Source: Ulota crispa
Lineage: Eukaryota > Streptophyta > Bryopsida > Orthotrichales > Orthotrichaceae
Direction: 5' to 3'
NCBI GenBank assembly: GCA_963920765.1
Contig: OY987245.1
Coordinates: forward strand, 25,126,727-25,190,726
Length of the DNA: 64,000 nucleotides
Position 1 is the first letter of the stretch, and each line of letters opens with the position of its first letter. Shown here piece by piece: positions 12,145 to 22,566 of the stretch. Both the position numbers and the translations under genes were made by a program. Below the pieces are notes generated by a model that saw only the letters and a list, made by a program, of their open reading frames with translations, was not told where the DNA came from and ran no database searches.

Positions 12145-12480
12145 TCAAAGGTCCGCAACTTCACATTGACGGTCAATATGGACGGCCAAATGGATGGCTC
12201 GGTTTGACGGCCAAATGGACATCTTGGTCAGATGGCTAGATGGACAATTTAGTTTGACGGCCTTCTTGGATGGCCAGATGGACACCTTGATTGGACGGTC
12301 CAAATGGACAACCAAATGGACGGCTTGCCCGGACGACCAGATAGACATCTTGGTTGGACGGCCACATGGACGGCCTAGTTTGATGGCCTTCATGGATGGC
12401 CAGATGGACGGCCTTCTTGGATGGCCTTGTTTGACGGCCAAGTGGACAGTCTAGTTGGACGGCTCGCTTCAACACCTTAT
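12145..12480. repeat. GACGG-rich cluster near the left end of copy 1
   Basis: Dense variants of TTGGACGGCC and AAATGGACGG.. recur about every 16-22 bases, with TGGATGGCC as the commonest mutated form. The cluster sits about 240 bases inside the proposed terminus at 11911. The overlapping frames here on both strands are translations of the repeat. hAT transposases bind short subterminal repeats (AAACGG in maize Ac), so a binding array is plausible. Confidence 0.7.
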
Positions 12481-12688
12481 AAAATTCATGCATAACTTCT
12501 TGAATAAATGTGTTGGCTAATGTAGTTTAGTTTTGCCTCCAACAAAAAATTTCAGATTTTTCAATTTTTAATTAAAAAGTTATATTGATGAAAGGGTAGA
12601 AAATGCAAAAGTTTGCAAATCATGATGTGTTGGTTGGTGTTGATGTAATAGTTCTTGGTAGCTGCAATCAATGGATGGAGGACTAGTT

Positions 12689-12876
12689 GACTACAATCGT
12701 GGGCAAGATCTCATCAAGATGTACAGCTCTTCAAAATCAACGAATGGTCCTTAGACAAACCTATCCGGATGTGGTTGTGAAATTCAACCACATCCGGATA
12801 GCTTAGCATGAGAACCACACGTTGATATCAAGGACTAGTACATCTTGACAAGACCTTAGCCACAACCGTGGTCATC
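12689..12876. mobile_element. Fold-back (hairpin) element
   Basis: Two arms of about 90 bases (12689-12777 and 12785-12876) are imperfect inverted repeats. The innermost 17 bases are perfect: CTATCCGGATGTGGTTG at 12761-12777 and its complement at 12785-12801, with a 7-base loop. Further out, ATCAAGATGTAC pairs with GTACATCTTGAC and AATCGTGGGCAAGATC pairs with the CTTAGCCACAACCGTGG side. It could be a fold-back MITE or a young inverted-duplication locus producing small RNA. No reading frame is present. Confidence 0.65.
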
Positions 12877-12885
12877 TACCGCCGA

Positions 12886-12955
12886 GAGGACTTGAATCCC
12901 AGATCCCATGGGTACTAGCCCATGGGCCTTCAGCAACACACCATGTGCTTGGCCA
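12886..12955 (-). repeat. tRNA-derived SINE-like fragment 1
   Basis: On the minus strand an A-box-like TGGTGTGTTGCTGAAGG (near 12928-12944) is followed about 30 bases later by a B-box-like GGGATTCAAGTCC (12888-12900), as in RNA polymerase III promoters. The sequence between resembles that of the second fragment 220 bases away. It does not fold into a full cloverleaf that I can see. Confidence 0.4.
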
Positions 12956-13107
12956 AATGTCCAATAGTGAATTAATACTGTATTTGTATTGTAAATGACT
13001 ATACCATCATAATTTTGCAAGTTCTGACGCCATTTCAATAGACTAGAGTATTAATTTGTTTTTGAGAATCAATATTTGTTAGTGAGAATCTATAAACCAA
13101 GTAGGGT

Positions 13108-13170
13108 CAAGGGTTTGAACCCAAGACCTTGTAGTACCATCCAATGGGCCCTAACCAATACACCACATAT
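13108..13170 (-). repeat. tRNA-derived SINE-like fragment 2
   Basis: On the minus strand TGGTGTATTGGTTAGGG (13149-13165) is followed by GGGTTCAAACCC (13111-13122). These are good A- and B-box matches at tRNA-like spacing. It shares GGTGT.TTG...AGGGCCCAT with fragment 1, which suggests two members of one tRNA-derived family on the same strand. Confidence 0.45.
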
Positions 13171-13838
13171 TAGCACAGATTACAAGAGATAATAAACAAT
13201 GGACTTGTGCTTGAGACGATAGTATTGTCATTATTTTCCTAGTATAGACTTTAGAGTAATATGTATTACATGTGCTTGAGTCCTTAAATTTATTTAGTAA
13301 TATCTTGAAATTTGTTGTTTTAAAAATGAGTTAGAACAAAAATAAATCTTTTCCATTGAAGAGCTTGAGAAAGAAATATTTTTCTACTAAAGAACCTCAA
13401 AAAGAATTTTTTTCCCATTAAAGAATTTTAGAAACAAATATATTTTTTTCCAATAGTGCAATGCATGTGAAAAGGTAGGAAAGTACTATGGTGCACCATG
13501 TTACATTTTACTGAGTTACAAAGATAGTAGTAAAACTAGTTTGTTTACTAGGTCAAGTAATAGGCTCTTCTTATGTACTGCAAGTGACAAGAATACAAAT
13601 GCACAATACAATAAGTAAGACAAGGTAAAATGGAAATGCTTCTTTTCATAGCAAATTTTGCAAGTGCAACAACAACTAATAAGCCTTTCTAAATCCTTGT
13701 TTTGAACAAAGTGCTATACATACTTACATCCATGTAGACTAGTTGCACACGTTTCCAACAAAAACTATTTACTCATCTCCTTGTATTACAATGCCTTGTG
13801 CTTTGGAATGTATCAAAAATGTTTCACAAATGTATAAA
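13171..13838. other. AT-rich spacer downstream of the RING pseudogene
   Basis: No gene is recognised. This is probably the 3' untranslated or non-coding part of the composite element. Confidence 0.4.
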
Positions 13839-16252
13839 CTAGCCATCTTCTAGATCTATAATGTGTTCTGCTAAGTCTATGTCATTTCTAAAAAACCTTT
13901 GCAGCTCTTTGTGAGATTGCAAAGTGATCAACGTCCTAACTATTCTTGCATTGTACGTGTCATGGATGTGGTTGAATATGGAACTTAAGAGTTGAGCCTC
14001 ATGGAATGTATTGTCAGTAATGAAGGTAGATACTTCCTTGAATGTCATATCTTCTCTCCGTCCCAATGCGGTATTGTTGTTGTCATATACAATGCCTTCT
14101 GGGTAGGGTTCTGGTGAATAGACGTCTCTACGTTTGTCCCAATGTCCACTTGCGAGTTGACTTGCATACAATCGTTGCTCATGTTTGCCTTCTAGGATGA
14201 CCTCCTTGATTATGCTAGTGATCTTCTCAACAATCCTACCTTCCATGGCACGCTGCATGGTTTGTGCGGATTGATGTCGTGAGTCTCTAGACTACTTCCA
14301 CATCCAGCACAAATCCTTCCTCCAATGCGACCTATTAGAATCCCTTGGTAAATTATCTTTGTCATGCTTGTGATGAATTGGCACGTGGTTTAGGATGCCA
14401 AACATTTGGTAAAGGCGTCTATGAAAGGGGGCCTTGCAAGTAATGCATCTCTTTTTGGTCACCATGCAGGCAAGGAGACACCCAGGATGGTACATATGCG
14501 GATACATATCAAGGCTCCATTTGCCCTTGGGGCCATAAGGGTCTTAGCACACACTGCATACCGTGCCTTCTTTTAGAAACTCCAAAACTTTAGGTCATAG
14601 TAAGGAGGGTTTGCCTTCTTAGCCTAGGCGCAAGTACCTACATTGTGTAGTGTCATACTAGAACTGCAACTTGGGCGCCACATTCCAATCAATGCTTGCG
14701 TTTAGGTGGTTTGTTGCCAACATGGGGAGGAACATCTCTTTGATGCAAGGCCTCAAAGTTAAGCCAAAATACCAATGACCTCTATCATTGAATTCTGCAG
14801 CAATTCTTCTCAGTTCTTGCTGCATTTGCTGGGCTTTATTTTTTGACATGATGCACGCTAGCTTCATGTTCAACAACAACAACAGCATTCTCTTCCTTTC
14901 AAGGCTCTAGACCAACCTTGTATTCAAGGCTCGGAGGGTGTCCAATTGTTTGCCCAAGTCAGTGTTTACTGAGCTAAGAAACACAACATTTTCCTTAGCT
15001 TCTTGGGAACAACATTCTAGGGCATGCATGGAGTTGTTTAGCTCTTCCATGCTTGCCTTTGTACTAGCAACCTCTGCTTTTGCTTGCTCCGCACATACAC
15101 GCATGGCATTCATTATCCAATGTGAGCCCCTCAAGGTTCTGCACCGCTTGGATTGCTTCAGCCCCAGCCGCATTCAAACTTTCACCCCTGAAAGTTTGAG
15201 ACAAGAATGATAAAAGAGGTCGCACCGCAAAGGTATTTGCACAAGTAGCGGCTATTGGGCTGTCATTCACAGCATACATTGTGCTAGCCACACATCATCT
15301 AGCAATGGAATGTCATCCATGCTTGATTGTCCTTTGCGAGCTAGAAGGGTGGCTTGGCTTCTAACTAGCTTGTCATTCTCATCCATGAGTTGGCTCACTT
15401 TTATTCTATGCAACTCCACATCCGCTGCATGTGCCTTTAATGCCTTGTCTTTCTCTGCTTGCAGAGTTAGCATTAAGTCCCGCAATGACTAGAGTTTCTC
15501 ATCATTGGCACCTGCTCCATGAATTGTGTTTAATCCCACATCTACTTGCTACCGCTGAACATTAGCGTTCCAATTCTTGTGCACTGCTGCTAGCACAGCA
15601 ACCTCATTAGCTACGTTGTTTGCTCCATCAACTCCATGTTCTTCTAGTGGCTCAATATCCACTTCCACATCCAGATCTTGCGCCTCATTTAGATCTGTAC
15701 ATTCTAGACCAAAACTTGTGCTAGGATCTCTTGCATGATTGGCTGAATGTCTTCCTTGTCATGTGCCACCTCTTCCAATATCACGTTTGTATTTGCGGGA
15801 ATGTGGCAAAGTCTGTTTGGAAACATGCTATTCCGTTTCTTGGCCTAGTAAACAGTCCAATCTGCATCTTTCCCAAGAAAAACCTCTGCGTACGCCATTT
15901 GACATTGTGAGAATGTCGCATCCTTCTTTGTGACCTCCTTCCAAAGTGCCAACAAAACCTTAGTCAACCTCTTCTTGAACGCAGGGTGCTTGCAATTTTT
16001 GATTAAAGGCATGCCCGACTTCACATGCATCTTGTACCTAGTAAAAGCCCAATGACGGTTTGTGTGGGCCCAGTTGATATAGGCTCAACATGTCATTCTA
16101 GTCCAAGGTTCAACCTCTTGTTTGTAGCCAGACTTTGCCAAAACCTCCACATTGTTAAATGTAGGCTAATCCACTTTTGACATGTTTCTCCTCCTCTTCC
16201 TTGGGGGTTCACTTTCATTTCTTGAGTGAACTGGAGAGCCTAGAGTAGCCAT
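13839..16252 (-). pseudogene. Coiled-coil/RING-finger protein of the composite element, copy 1
   Basis: The start is placed at 16252, where MATLGSPVHS aligns with the start MATANSLVSS of copy 2. In order there is a basic PPRKRRRN patch (nuclear signal-like), a conserved block with HPAFKKRL...LWKEVTKKDAT...YAEVFLGKDADWT (about 15845-16030), a heptad-rich stretch (15267-15485 and 14907-15173), a KLACIM helix (near 14850) and a RING-like finger at about 14430-14560. The finger reads CSVC, then MYPHMYHPGC, then KRCITC, so one cysteine has become tyrosine. A C-terminal region follows (14258-13839). RING proteins are usually E3 ubiquitin ligases; whether this one was is inference. Many stops and frameshifts, including one stop between the first two RING cysteines and the next zinc-ligand block, make it a pseudogene. 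Confidence 0.7.
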
Positions 16253-16544
16253 ATTATTTACTTGCATAGTAAAAAACCGTAGTCTGTAGGAGGATACAAA
16301 GGCAAATTGCTTTGCCTTCTCTTGCGTGGAGGCAACTGAAATTTGGCAAAGCAAATGCCAAATGTATAACACTTTCCTTGAATTGCAATGCAAAGCTTTC
16401 TTAAGCAGAGACAAAGCAACTCAAAAGAAGAAGCATGCTCATGAGGGAATTCAGCAAGTTTATATACCCCAATTACCCAAGCTAATTGGGTTGGTAATTG
16501 GGGTCAAATTGGCATTAAAACCCCAAATCTAGACCGTCAATCTA

Positions 16545-17060
16545 GACGTACGCGCCCCTTCATTGACGGCCAAGGCATCCACAAAGGTTTGGCAGCCCGT
16601 TGACAAATTTAGGCCTCCGTCCCTAGCCTCATACTGCCATCATGAAAAGTTAAATGCCGTTTGTGTTAATTGATGGGCTGCGCATTGACAGGGAGTCCGT
16701 TGGCAAGTTCGGTAGACTGTCGACCGCTTTGGGGGACCTTTGGCCACTTCAAAGGTCCGTCCAAAGGTTTGGCAAGCCGTCTTCAGGTTTGGATTCCTGT
16801 CCCAATGGTTGGAGCGCCGTCGTTAGCGTTGTATTCTCATAATCATAAATAAAAGGCCGTCAAGGCCTTTGGCGGCCTACATAGACGAACCTACCAACAT
16901 CATCAACAGCCATCATTGCTCCTCAAAGGCATAGAGAGTCCGTCAAAAGTCCCGACGGCCCGCTCCACCTGCCGACAGCCTTGGCAGACGGATGGTCTAT
17001 CTAGTTGGATGGCTACAATTGAACGTCAACATCCCGATGGTTGAGTGCGATGGCCCTCAA
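16545..17060. repeat. GACGG/CCGTC-rich region upstream of the RING pseudogene
   Basis: CCGTC and GACGG variants recur throughout (for example GACCGTCAATCTAGACGTACG, GTCCGTCCAAAGGTTTGGCA, GCCGACAGCCTTGGCAGACGG). It lies directly upstream of the minus-strand gene start. The equivalent position in copy 2 is 62065-62600. Confidence 0.7.
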
Positions 17061-17164
17061 AACTCTCGTCTATCACTCTGTCTCTAGCAGGGTTTCCAAA
17101 TTTGGCGATTTGAGGCAAAAAGGCACCAATTTATGCTAACTACCACCAATAGAAAATAAACTCT

Positions 17165-17340
17165 AATACTTGGATTGAATTGTCAAATAACTTCAAACTT
17201 TGAAAAAACTTGGATGAAATTGCCAAATTGTGAATGAAAACCAAGTTATAGACATGTAACATGTGCTAATGTGATATTTTCTATCCAATGTGTGGATGAA
17301 TGTTGAAATATGGAGCAGCACTATAACATTTTAAATTGCC
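17165..17340 (+). repeat. Dispersed repeat shared with 26265-26445 (inverted)
   Basis: The segment containing ACTTGGATGAAATTGCCA and ATGAATGTTGAAATATGGAG reappears in reverse orientation just outside the right end of copy 1 (26265-26445). It lies inside the composite element here but outside it there, so it is an independent dispersed repeat. Confidence 0.6.
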
Positions 17341-17819
17341 ACTTTGGCACTTCTTAAAAAAGGAAAAAAGAAAACCTGATCTCCACTGGACGTGGGCCCG
17401 TCCATTTCAACGGTCTCGAGTTCTGATGGACAGCAAAGATAACTTCCTATGAAAAGGGTATGTCAACCCCTAGAGGACCACACCCTTTTATTCTTTGAAA
17501 AAAAATTAAAAAAAAAAATTCCACACCAAAATTTCAGGCGCTTTTAACCACTTTTATAACAAAGAAGTTGATGTACCCAAAGCTACGCTCTTTTTTTCCA
17601 TGTAGGAGATCAATGTTGATATATGTGGAAGAATTTTCAAATCAATTGGATTTATACAGCAAAAGGGAAGAAATAGTAAGTAAAAAGAAATAGGAAATGA
17701 GTCAAAACATTGAAATATTAAGCATTTAATTAATGAAATGAAAAATGCAAATCCTAAAGGTTATAGGATTTAGGGTAAAATATCTATTTCCTTTGGTTTA
17801 ATTTTGTTTCCAAAATAGA

Positions 17820-18670
17820 GGAAATCAAGTAAAGCACAGGACTTCAAAGTTCAAAATTTTTGTGGAATTAATTGACGCTCACTCCTTGCTGACCCCCTGG
17901 TCCCCCTTAGGATTCACAATTTTATGTTTTTGTTCAAGGATGGAATAACTAGGGTTCTATTCAAATCACGTAGCAATAATAGTCGGAATGACTTGAAACT
18001 TTACATGAACTTTCAATTAGGGCAAGGGTCATGTGGGAATTTTTCTGGAAATAATTGATGCTAACCCCTTGGTGACCCCCTTAGGGTTCACAATTTCATG
18101 TATTTGTTCAAAGATGGAATATCAAGGGTCTTATTCAAATCACATAGTAATAATAGTTGGAATGGCCTGAAACTTGCACATTCACTTCCAAGTAGGGCAA
18201 GGGTTATGTGGGAACTTTTGTAGAATTAATTGACGCTAACCTCTTAGTGAGCCCCCAAGGGTTCACCATTTCATGAATTTGCTCATATATGGAGTAACAA
18301 AGTTCCTATTTAAAACACATAGCAATAATAGTCGAAATGACTTGAAACTTGCACATTCACTTCCAACTAGGGTGAGGGTCATGTGCAAATTTTTTGGGAG
18401 GAATTGAAACATGGTTCACGGTGACCCCTTTGGGAGTCACATATTCAAATATTTGCCAAAGGATGGGATATCAGGGTGTTTAATTAATATCTATAGCTAA
18501 AAGTGTTGGAATGACCTGAAATATGAACTACATCTTCAAACTAGGGTGTGTGACACTTTAGAATATTTTGGGAGGAAATTGAAACATGGTTCGTGATGAC
18601 CCCTTTGGAGGTCACTTATTCAAATACTTGCCAAAGGATGGGATATCTGAGTGTTTATTTAATGGCATTT
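17820..18670 (+). repeat. ~175-bp satellite-like tandem array
   Basis: About 4.5 units. Recognisable unit starts are ATTGACGCTCAC (17871), ATTGATGCTAAC (18054), ATTGACGCTAAC (18229), ATTGAAACATGG (18403) and ATTGAAACATGG (18578), giving periods of 183, 175, 174 and 175. Each unit carries GTGACCCCCTTAGGGTTCAC, GGATGGAATATC and AATGACTTGAAACTT. Units 4 and 5 form a subfamily. The same repeat occurs inverted at 61600-62045 in copy 2, in the equivalent place between the kinase and RING genes. Confidence 0.8.
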
Positions 18671-18879
18671 AGGGGTTAATAGAGCATAATGATTGATGAG
18701 CGTGTTTAGTTCTATAGGAATATTCCAAGAATTAAATGACCCAATGTTGGTTTTCACCCACTTCTAGCCAGTTCTTGCAGCCAGAGCAAGGCGTGTACAA
18801 ATTCCTTTGGAGTCGCACTCTGAAGTGAATTTTCATGGATACTCTGACCCTAGGTTGCTCCAATTATCTTTGCAAGGTA

Positions 18880-19230
18880 TCCAATGGACGGCTTGCCCAT
18901 CCATTGGACGGTTTCCACATCCATTCCTTGGATGGCTTCCATGACAGACTGCCCATCACCTTGTTGGCGTGCCCAAGACCCTAGATGGCTCGCTTGTCCC
19001 TTGGACGGTCCCCCATTGCCTTGTTTGCCTGCTCGTCACCAAGATGGCCCGCCCGTCTCTGGATGATGGACTGCCCGTCCCCTTGACGGACTATTTGTCT
19101 GCTTAACGGACTGTTTGTCCCCTAGACGGTCCTCTATCGCCTTATTTGCCTACCCGTTGCCAAGACGGCCCGCCCGTCTCCGGAGGATGGAGTGCTTGTT
19201 TGCTTGACAGACTACCCGTCCACAGGAATT
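18880..19230. repeat. GACGG-rich region upstream of the kinase-like pseudogene
   Basis: Variants of TTGGACGGNNTNCCCATC and GACGGACTGTTTGTCC recur at about 20-base intervals. It lies about 200 bases upstream of the start at 19439; copy 2 has the same arrangement at 60955-61330. A telo-box-like AAACCCTAAA follows at about 19397. Confidence 0.7.
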
Positions 19231-19438
19231 GCCTTCTTATACGTCACTTTTGGTTTCATTTGCACGAGTCTCTTTTGCTCTAACAATGCTTCCTAGTCTT
19301 GGATTGACTTCAATCCTTGCTTAGGAGCGCAGGTGCTTAGATAGGGGTTCGGGCAAAGGAAGGGGGGGAGGAGGTCTTGCTAATTTTTCAACCCTTAAAC
19401 CCTAAATCCTTTGTTTCTTATACTTGATTTATATTTCA

Positions 19439-21060
19439 ATGGCCAAGCAAGATTTTTCAAAGGAGAAAGTGGATGCCTAGTTCACTGGCATTGAGGATCT
19501 ATGTGCAAATATCCTCAGAATCAATAGATTGCGTGTTGGAGGATGTGGCGGCTGTACTAGATGCAACTAACGCTCATGGTGTTGAAGAATCTTCAAAGAG
19601 GAAGGAGCAAAAGCAACAAAAACAGCACAAAGCTTCTAGCTCAAAAGATCAGCCAAACAAAACTGCAACTAGGAAGTTGCACAAAGTGGCGTTGACTTTT
19701 TTTTATCATTACTTGATTTCACAGTTGGACAAGACAAACATCTCACATGGAACCCATAGATTGGATCTCATGAAGAGGAAGTTGGGGCACATATTCTGGA
19801 TAGCAATGCATAAAGACAAGTGGCTGGAAGATTGCATGAAAGAGAACTTTGATAAATGGCTCAATGATCAAGTGCAAACGTGCGTCTGCAACCTCGTCCA
19901 AGTGGCCGAGAACATTAAAGCCTTCAAACAAGATGATGAGCCAAAGGAACTAGCGTTGAAGCTGTTGCACGAGAAAGTGTACTGGTGACACAATGCAGTC
20001 CATGGATTCTCTTCAAGCAATATCCGCTCTGCTCCATGGTTTCAGTAGAGTAAAAACTTGGCCATAAGTAAAAAGGAGGCAAGAAGGATGGTGTTCCACA
20101 AGCGAGGGGTGGTGGTAAATGCCTTTTCCAACAATAGCAAAAAATGAGGGTATGAATGGGTGCGTAGAGTTACCCTCCAAAATTCTAAACATATTCTCAA
20201 TACAATAGAATTAGCGGGGAAGACATCTTTGTATGTTGATGATTTGAAGAAGGCTAGGGAGAAGTTGTCCATTGAGGCATTAGTTTGCTCATGCAAGCAT
20301 CTAGGAGTCATCAAATTCTTTGCAATGAATGACACAACTATGGAGTGTTATTCCTAGTGGTGGAATGGAGGTACTCTGGGTGCCATGTTTCACTTGGATT
20401 GCAACAACAAAGATTATGACAAAATTGGAGAGTTTGCTTATCACGTAACTCCACAAGTGATGGAAGAAGCAAAACAAATCATGGCATATAGACGCAACCG
20501 CACCAAATTTGCGTGGGCGTTGATTTGCATCGTGGACGCTGTGCAGCAATATTTGGTACTACACAACAATATAACCCTGGATAACATCATGTTGCACTTT
20601 CCAACAATGATAGAAGAATTGTGTGGATTGGGCTATGCGATTGGGGGATGGGGTGTTGCTTGAATGAAATAACCCCATCGTTGTATCAATTCCAAGACCC
20701 TCAACACTTGCAGACCACTAGACAAAAGCGTTGGTGGGTGGCATCGGAATTGATGTACTTGATTGGAGGGATAGGATCGTTGCTCTCTCCCACTTGTGTG
20801 GTTAAACCACCATGTGTAAGTATACACACAAATGGGTATGCAGTAGGGAAAATTGCGGCAAATATATGGAAGGAAGATTGAGGAAATGAAGAGATGTTTC
20901 TTGATAATACTGCATTTGGTATGTTCCAAGCAACATTGGGTGCATTGTGCAAGGAGAATCCACTGCAAAGACGCTCAAAGACATATGCCGAGCAATAACT
21001 TAGTGTGCTCCAATTAATTGGCCGTCACCCATAGGTTCCTACCGCAAAGCTCAAAAGGAA
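19439..21060 (+). pseudogene. Protein-kinase-like gene of the composite element, copy 1
   Basis: The start ATG at 19439 (MAKQDFSKEKVDA, then a stop) aligns with copy 2. After a lysine/glutamine-rich N-terminal stretch, a block near 20160-20357 (REKLSIEALVCSCKHLGVIK and TMECYS) looks like the helix C to hinge part of a kinase. It is followed by ALICIVDAVQQYLVLHNNIT with LDN (catalytic loop, 20562-20590), LCDWG (DFG-like, 20633-20647) and WWVASEL (APE-like, about 20735-20752). No glycine loop was found. The loop aspartate of HRD is asparagine here (HNN), so even unbroken it might be a pseudokinase. At least one frameshift (near 20620) and several stops break it. It is convergent with the hAT gene. 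Confidence 0.65.
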
Positions 21061-21099
21061 TAAGAAATGAAGGTAGAAAAAGCCAGAATGAAAGGCTAG

Positions 21100-22566
21100 G
21101 CATTAGTATACTACAATTCAAGTGCACATTTTGGGATTTCCTACATAGCATTGGCGTCTATTATAGTGTTGGAGAAGTACATGTGTAGCAATGCTAGCAT
21201 TTTATTTTCAATGTATTGTTCTCTGAGCATTTTTTAAAATATAAATACATATATATTTTCTTAGTCCTTTGGTGGCTTTTTGTAGTGAATTATTTTGCCG
21301 TATATTATTAAGACTGTAATAAGTGTACCTAGAAGTTATATGCAATTATGCAAATTTCAACAAAAGAACTAGAAGCATGGCATGTGCTATTGCATCTTAA
21401 ACTTTTATTAGAAAATTCCTAAACCCGTAAGGGACCATTATAAGTTGGGGGGGAGGGTCATTGGCCTTTGGGAATTTGGAATGTATCTATGTCCGAAGTA
21501 CCTTTGTGTGATTGTATTAGACTATTTGTTCAGGGAAAATGGAACTGAAAAGTCCCTTGTTTTAATCAATTTCCTATATTTTGGGAAACCCATTAAACCA
21601 CCATTAATCAAATTGTTTATCACAACTTCCTAAACCCATTCATAGATGTTACTCATTATGTACTTTTTCTGCTTCCTAATATTCTTGTGTGTCCTAAGCT
21701 TGTATGTATGGTTACAATTTATATGAAAACTCTCCCACCTAAACTTAACTTCAATTTCTCATCTTGTACACAAAGAACTCATAAAGCAATACCTGGTAAC
21801 ATGCTTCATTTATTAAAAATTAGGGAAGGGTCAAAGGCATATGAGTGCACAAATTGTATGGGCATCATGGATTTTAATTTTCATCACCTTATATGAAAAT
21901 ACTATACCCCACAATACAATGTACATCTAGAAAGAGCTGACCCTCACAAATATCTGCTGTAGTCATGGTCATGACATCCCTAAACCCTAAACCCTAAATA
22001 CATAACAGAGAATCCCTTTAAAACCCTGAACTCTCGTAGAAGTGGTAGTTTGCATAGACTTTCACACAACAATTTTTTTTGTCAAGTAGAGGGTGAAGTG
22101 CTAAATAGTCCAAACTCTAATACCTATACAACATGCACATTTTACTATTTTAGTACTACATAACATGCGTAAATTGACAAAAGCACTAGAAAGTTTGTAA
22201 ATCTTTTGTCTTCACGAAAGAACGATAAATTTCAAAATCGATTTTTTTTGAAAGTTTAAAGAAATTATACCTTAAACTAGGCTAACATAACAAAACTTTG
22301 ACATGGTGTGCATGAAGGATGTGAATTGCAATTAAGCTCATCTTTCATGACTTCATGTGAGCAAAAGGAGTGGCACTTCATGTTAATGCAAAAATTGGCA
22401 TGCACAATAATGAGCAATGACCTTCAAAAATTGTTGCAAATGACAACATCAAGACGTTGCTCTATTCCACCTAGAAGCACTCAATGATTTCCATGCCTAA
22501 GGTTGCGCCTAGAACTATTTACTAAACCCTCTTCAGTAGCTATTTGATTGTCGCCAAGTCTAGGTA
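21100..22566. other. Spacer between convergent kinase-like and hAT pseudogenes
   Basis: No gene seen. Read on the minus strand, 22330-22400 (GCATTAACATGAAGTGCCAC, CTCCTTTTGCTCACATGAAG) matches 56775-56825 in copy 2, so the 3' flank of the transposase is shared. A 21-base run of three plant telomere units lies at 21978-21998. Confidence 0.5.
21978..21998. repeat. Interstitial telomere-type motif (CCCTAAA)x3
   Basis: CCCTAAACCCTAAACCCTAAA is three plant-type telomere units in an internal position. Three units are too few to infer a former chromosome end. Confidence 0.8.

Noticed and set aside
12145..12454. Overlapping open frames on both strands at 12.1-12.5 kb
   Set aside because: They are translations of the GACGG repeat with repeated D-G-Q/W residues, without start context or counterparts.
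12886..13170. Functional tRNA genes
   Set aside because: A- and B-box-like motifs are present but no complete acceptor, D, anticodon and T stems can be drawn.
21978..21998. Trace of a chromosome end or fusion
   Set aside because: Only three telomere units are present, which is common in plant introns and promoters.
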